25,691 nt of DNA from an uncultured Pelagibacteraceae bacterium (GTDB taxonomy: Bacteria > Pseudomonadota > Alphaproteobacteria > Pelagibacterales > Pelagibacteraceae). Both the position numbers and the translations under genes were made by a program. Of the stretch, positions 25,275 to 25,691 are shown in pieces. Each line of letters opens with the position of its first letter. The stretch's first letter is position 1. The DNA is taken from the NCBI GenBank assembly GCA_902509725.1, contig CABWYI010000009.1, forward strand, positions 1-25,691. The letters run 5' to 3'. The notes under the pieces are model-generated. The model was not told where the DNA came from. It saw only the letters and a list, made by a program, of their open reading frames with translations, and did not search any database.

Positions 25275-25691
25275 ATGTTAAATAAAAGAGCAGATAAATT
25301 AGAATTACTTAGAATAGCCGAAGCAGTAGCCTTGGAAAAATCAATAGATAAAGAATTAATTATTAGTTCTATGGAAACCGGTATAGCAAAAGCTGCTAAA
25401 TCTAAATTTGGTCAAGATAATGAGATAAAAGTCTTAATTAATAGGGATAATGGGAATATTGAAATTTTTAGAAAATTAGTTATTTCGGATAGTCCAGAAA
25501 ATTCAAACACTGAAATAAAACTTGAGGATGCTATAAATCTAAATCAATTAAATAAAGATAAAAAAATTGGCGACGAGGTGCTTCAGCCATTACCATCCTT
25601 CGATTTTGGTCGTATAGCAGCTCAAACTGCTAAACAGGTAATAAGCACTAATGTAAGAGAGGCAGAACGTGAAAGACAATACAACGACTTT
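25275..25691 (+). CDS. nusA: transcription termination/antitermination factor NusA, N-terminal part
   Basis: The first 139 codons of NusA, cut by the window end. NusA binds RNA polymerase and nascent RNA, promoting pausing, intrinsic termination and antitermination complexes. The visible part is the N-terminal polymerase-binding domain: ELLRIAEAVALEKSIDKELI, then GIAKAAKSKFG, and FDFGRIAAQTAKQVISTNVR, all typical. The S1 and KH domains lie beyond the window. The ATG at 25275 follows a 97-base gap that contains a terminator hairpin; no strong Shine-Dalgarno sequence is seen, only GAAG at 25260. The rimP gene that normally precedes nusA is absent. Confidence 0.96.
   Translation, partial: MLNKRADKLELLRIAEAVALEKSIDKELIISSMETGIAKAAKSKFGQDNEIKVLINRDNGNIEIFRKLVISDSPENSNTEIKLEDAINLNQLNKDKKIGDEVLQPLPSFDFGRIAAQTAKQVISTNVREAERERQYNDF

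Noticed and set aside
1..25691. tRNA or rRNA genes, CRISPR arrays, insertion sequences, phage or defence genes
   Set aside because: Intergenic spaces are all about 100 bases or shorter, and no repeat arrays, transposase or integrase motifs, or tRNA-like cloverleaf were seen by eye.

Overview
The window is about 25.7 kb of very AT-rich, tightly packed chromosome. Genes abut or overlap by 1 to 11 bases almost throughout, and no gene-free stretch is longer than about 100 bases. Protein sequences and gene order (tsaB-fur-miaB-phoH-ybeY-lnt-metK-nusA, grpE-dnaK-dnaJ-dapB, a lpoA-like gene divergent from rsmI, an NADP-malic enzyme fused to a phosphotransacetylase-like domain) point to an alphaproteobacterium with a streamlined genome, most likely a SAR11 (Pelagibacterales) relative. 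The lineage is inferred from composition, order and motifs; no database search was made.

Layout. 1-1766: the 3' part of a YggS/PLPBP gene, a convergent YkuD-type L,D-transpeptidase, a divergent winged-helix regulator with a degenerate receiver domain, and a 37-residue ArfA-like ribosome-rescue factor. 1756-8071, minus strand: the chaperone cluster grpE-dnaK-dnaJ, continuing through an unannotated 56-residue membrane protein into dapB, nth and an adenosine kinase-like PfkB gene. 8108-11323: rdgB, a frameshifted LpoA-like periplasmic protein, rsmI and a DolP-like BON lipoprotein. 11320-13605, minus: maeB. 13656-17853, plus: murJ, trpS, a NifU-type Fe-S scaffold and a Bax-like glucosaminidase. 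17850-18911, minus: an exported polysaccharide deacetylase. 18859-25177, plus: a shortened tsaB, fur/mur, miaB, phoH, ybeY, lnt and metK, closed by a clear intrinsic terminator. From 25275: the start of nusA, cut by the window end.

Themes. Protein quality control and translation dominate: chaperones, ribosome rescue, tRNA modification (TsaB, MiaB), rRNA methylation and maturation (RsmI, YbeY), TrpS and NusA. A second theme is the envelope: L,D-transpeptidase, LpoA-like protein, DolP-like lipoprotein, MurJ, Bax-like hydrolase, deacetylase and Lnt. Several partners common in related gene orders are missing at their usual places (rimI, corC, trmB, rimP, yraN), which fits genome reduction.

I found no mobile element, CRISPR array, tRNA, rRNA or defence system, and nothing that looks like a wholly new multi-gene system. 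The items most worth following are the tiny arfA-like gene, the hidden small membrane protein inside the dnaK operon, the homopolymer frameshift in the lpoA-like gene, the shortened TsaB that overlaps a deacetylase gene head to head, and the terminator hairpin that nusA transcription probably has to cross.
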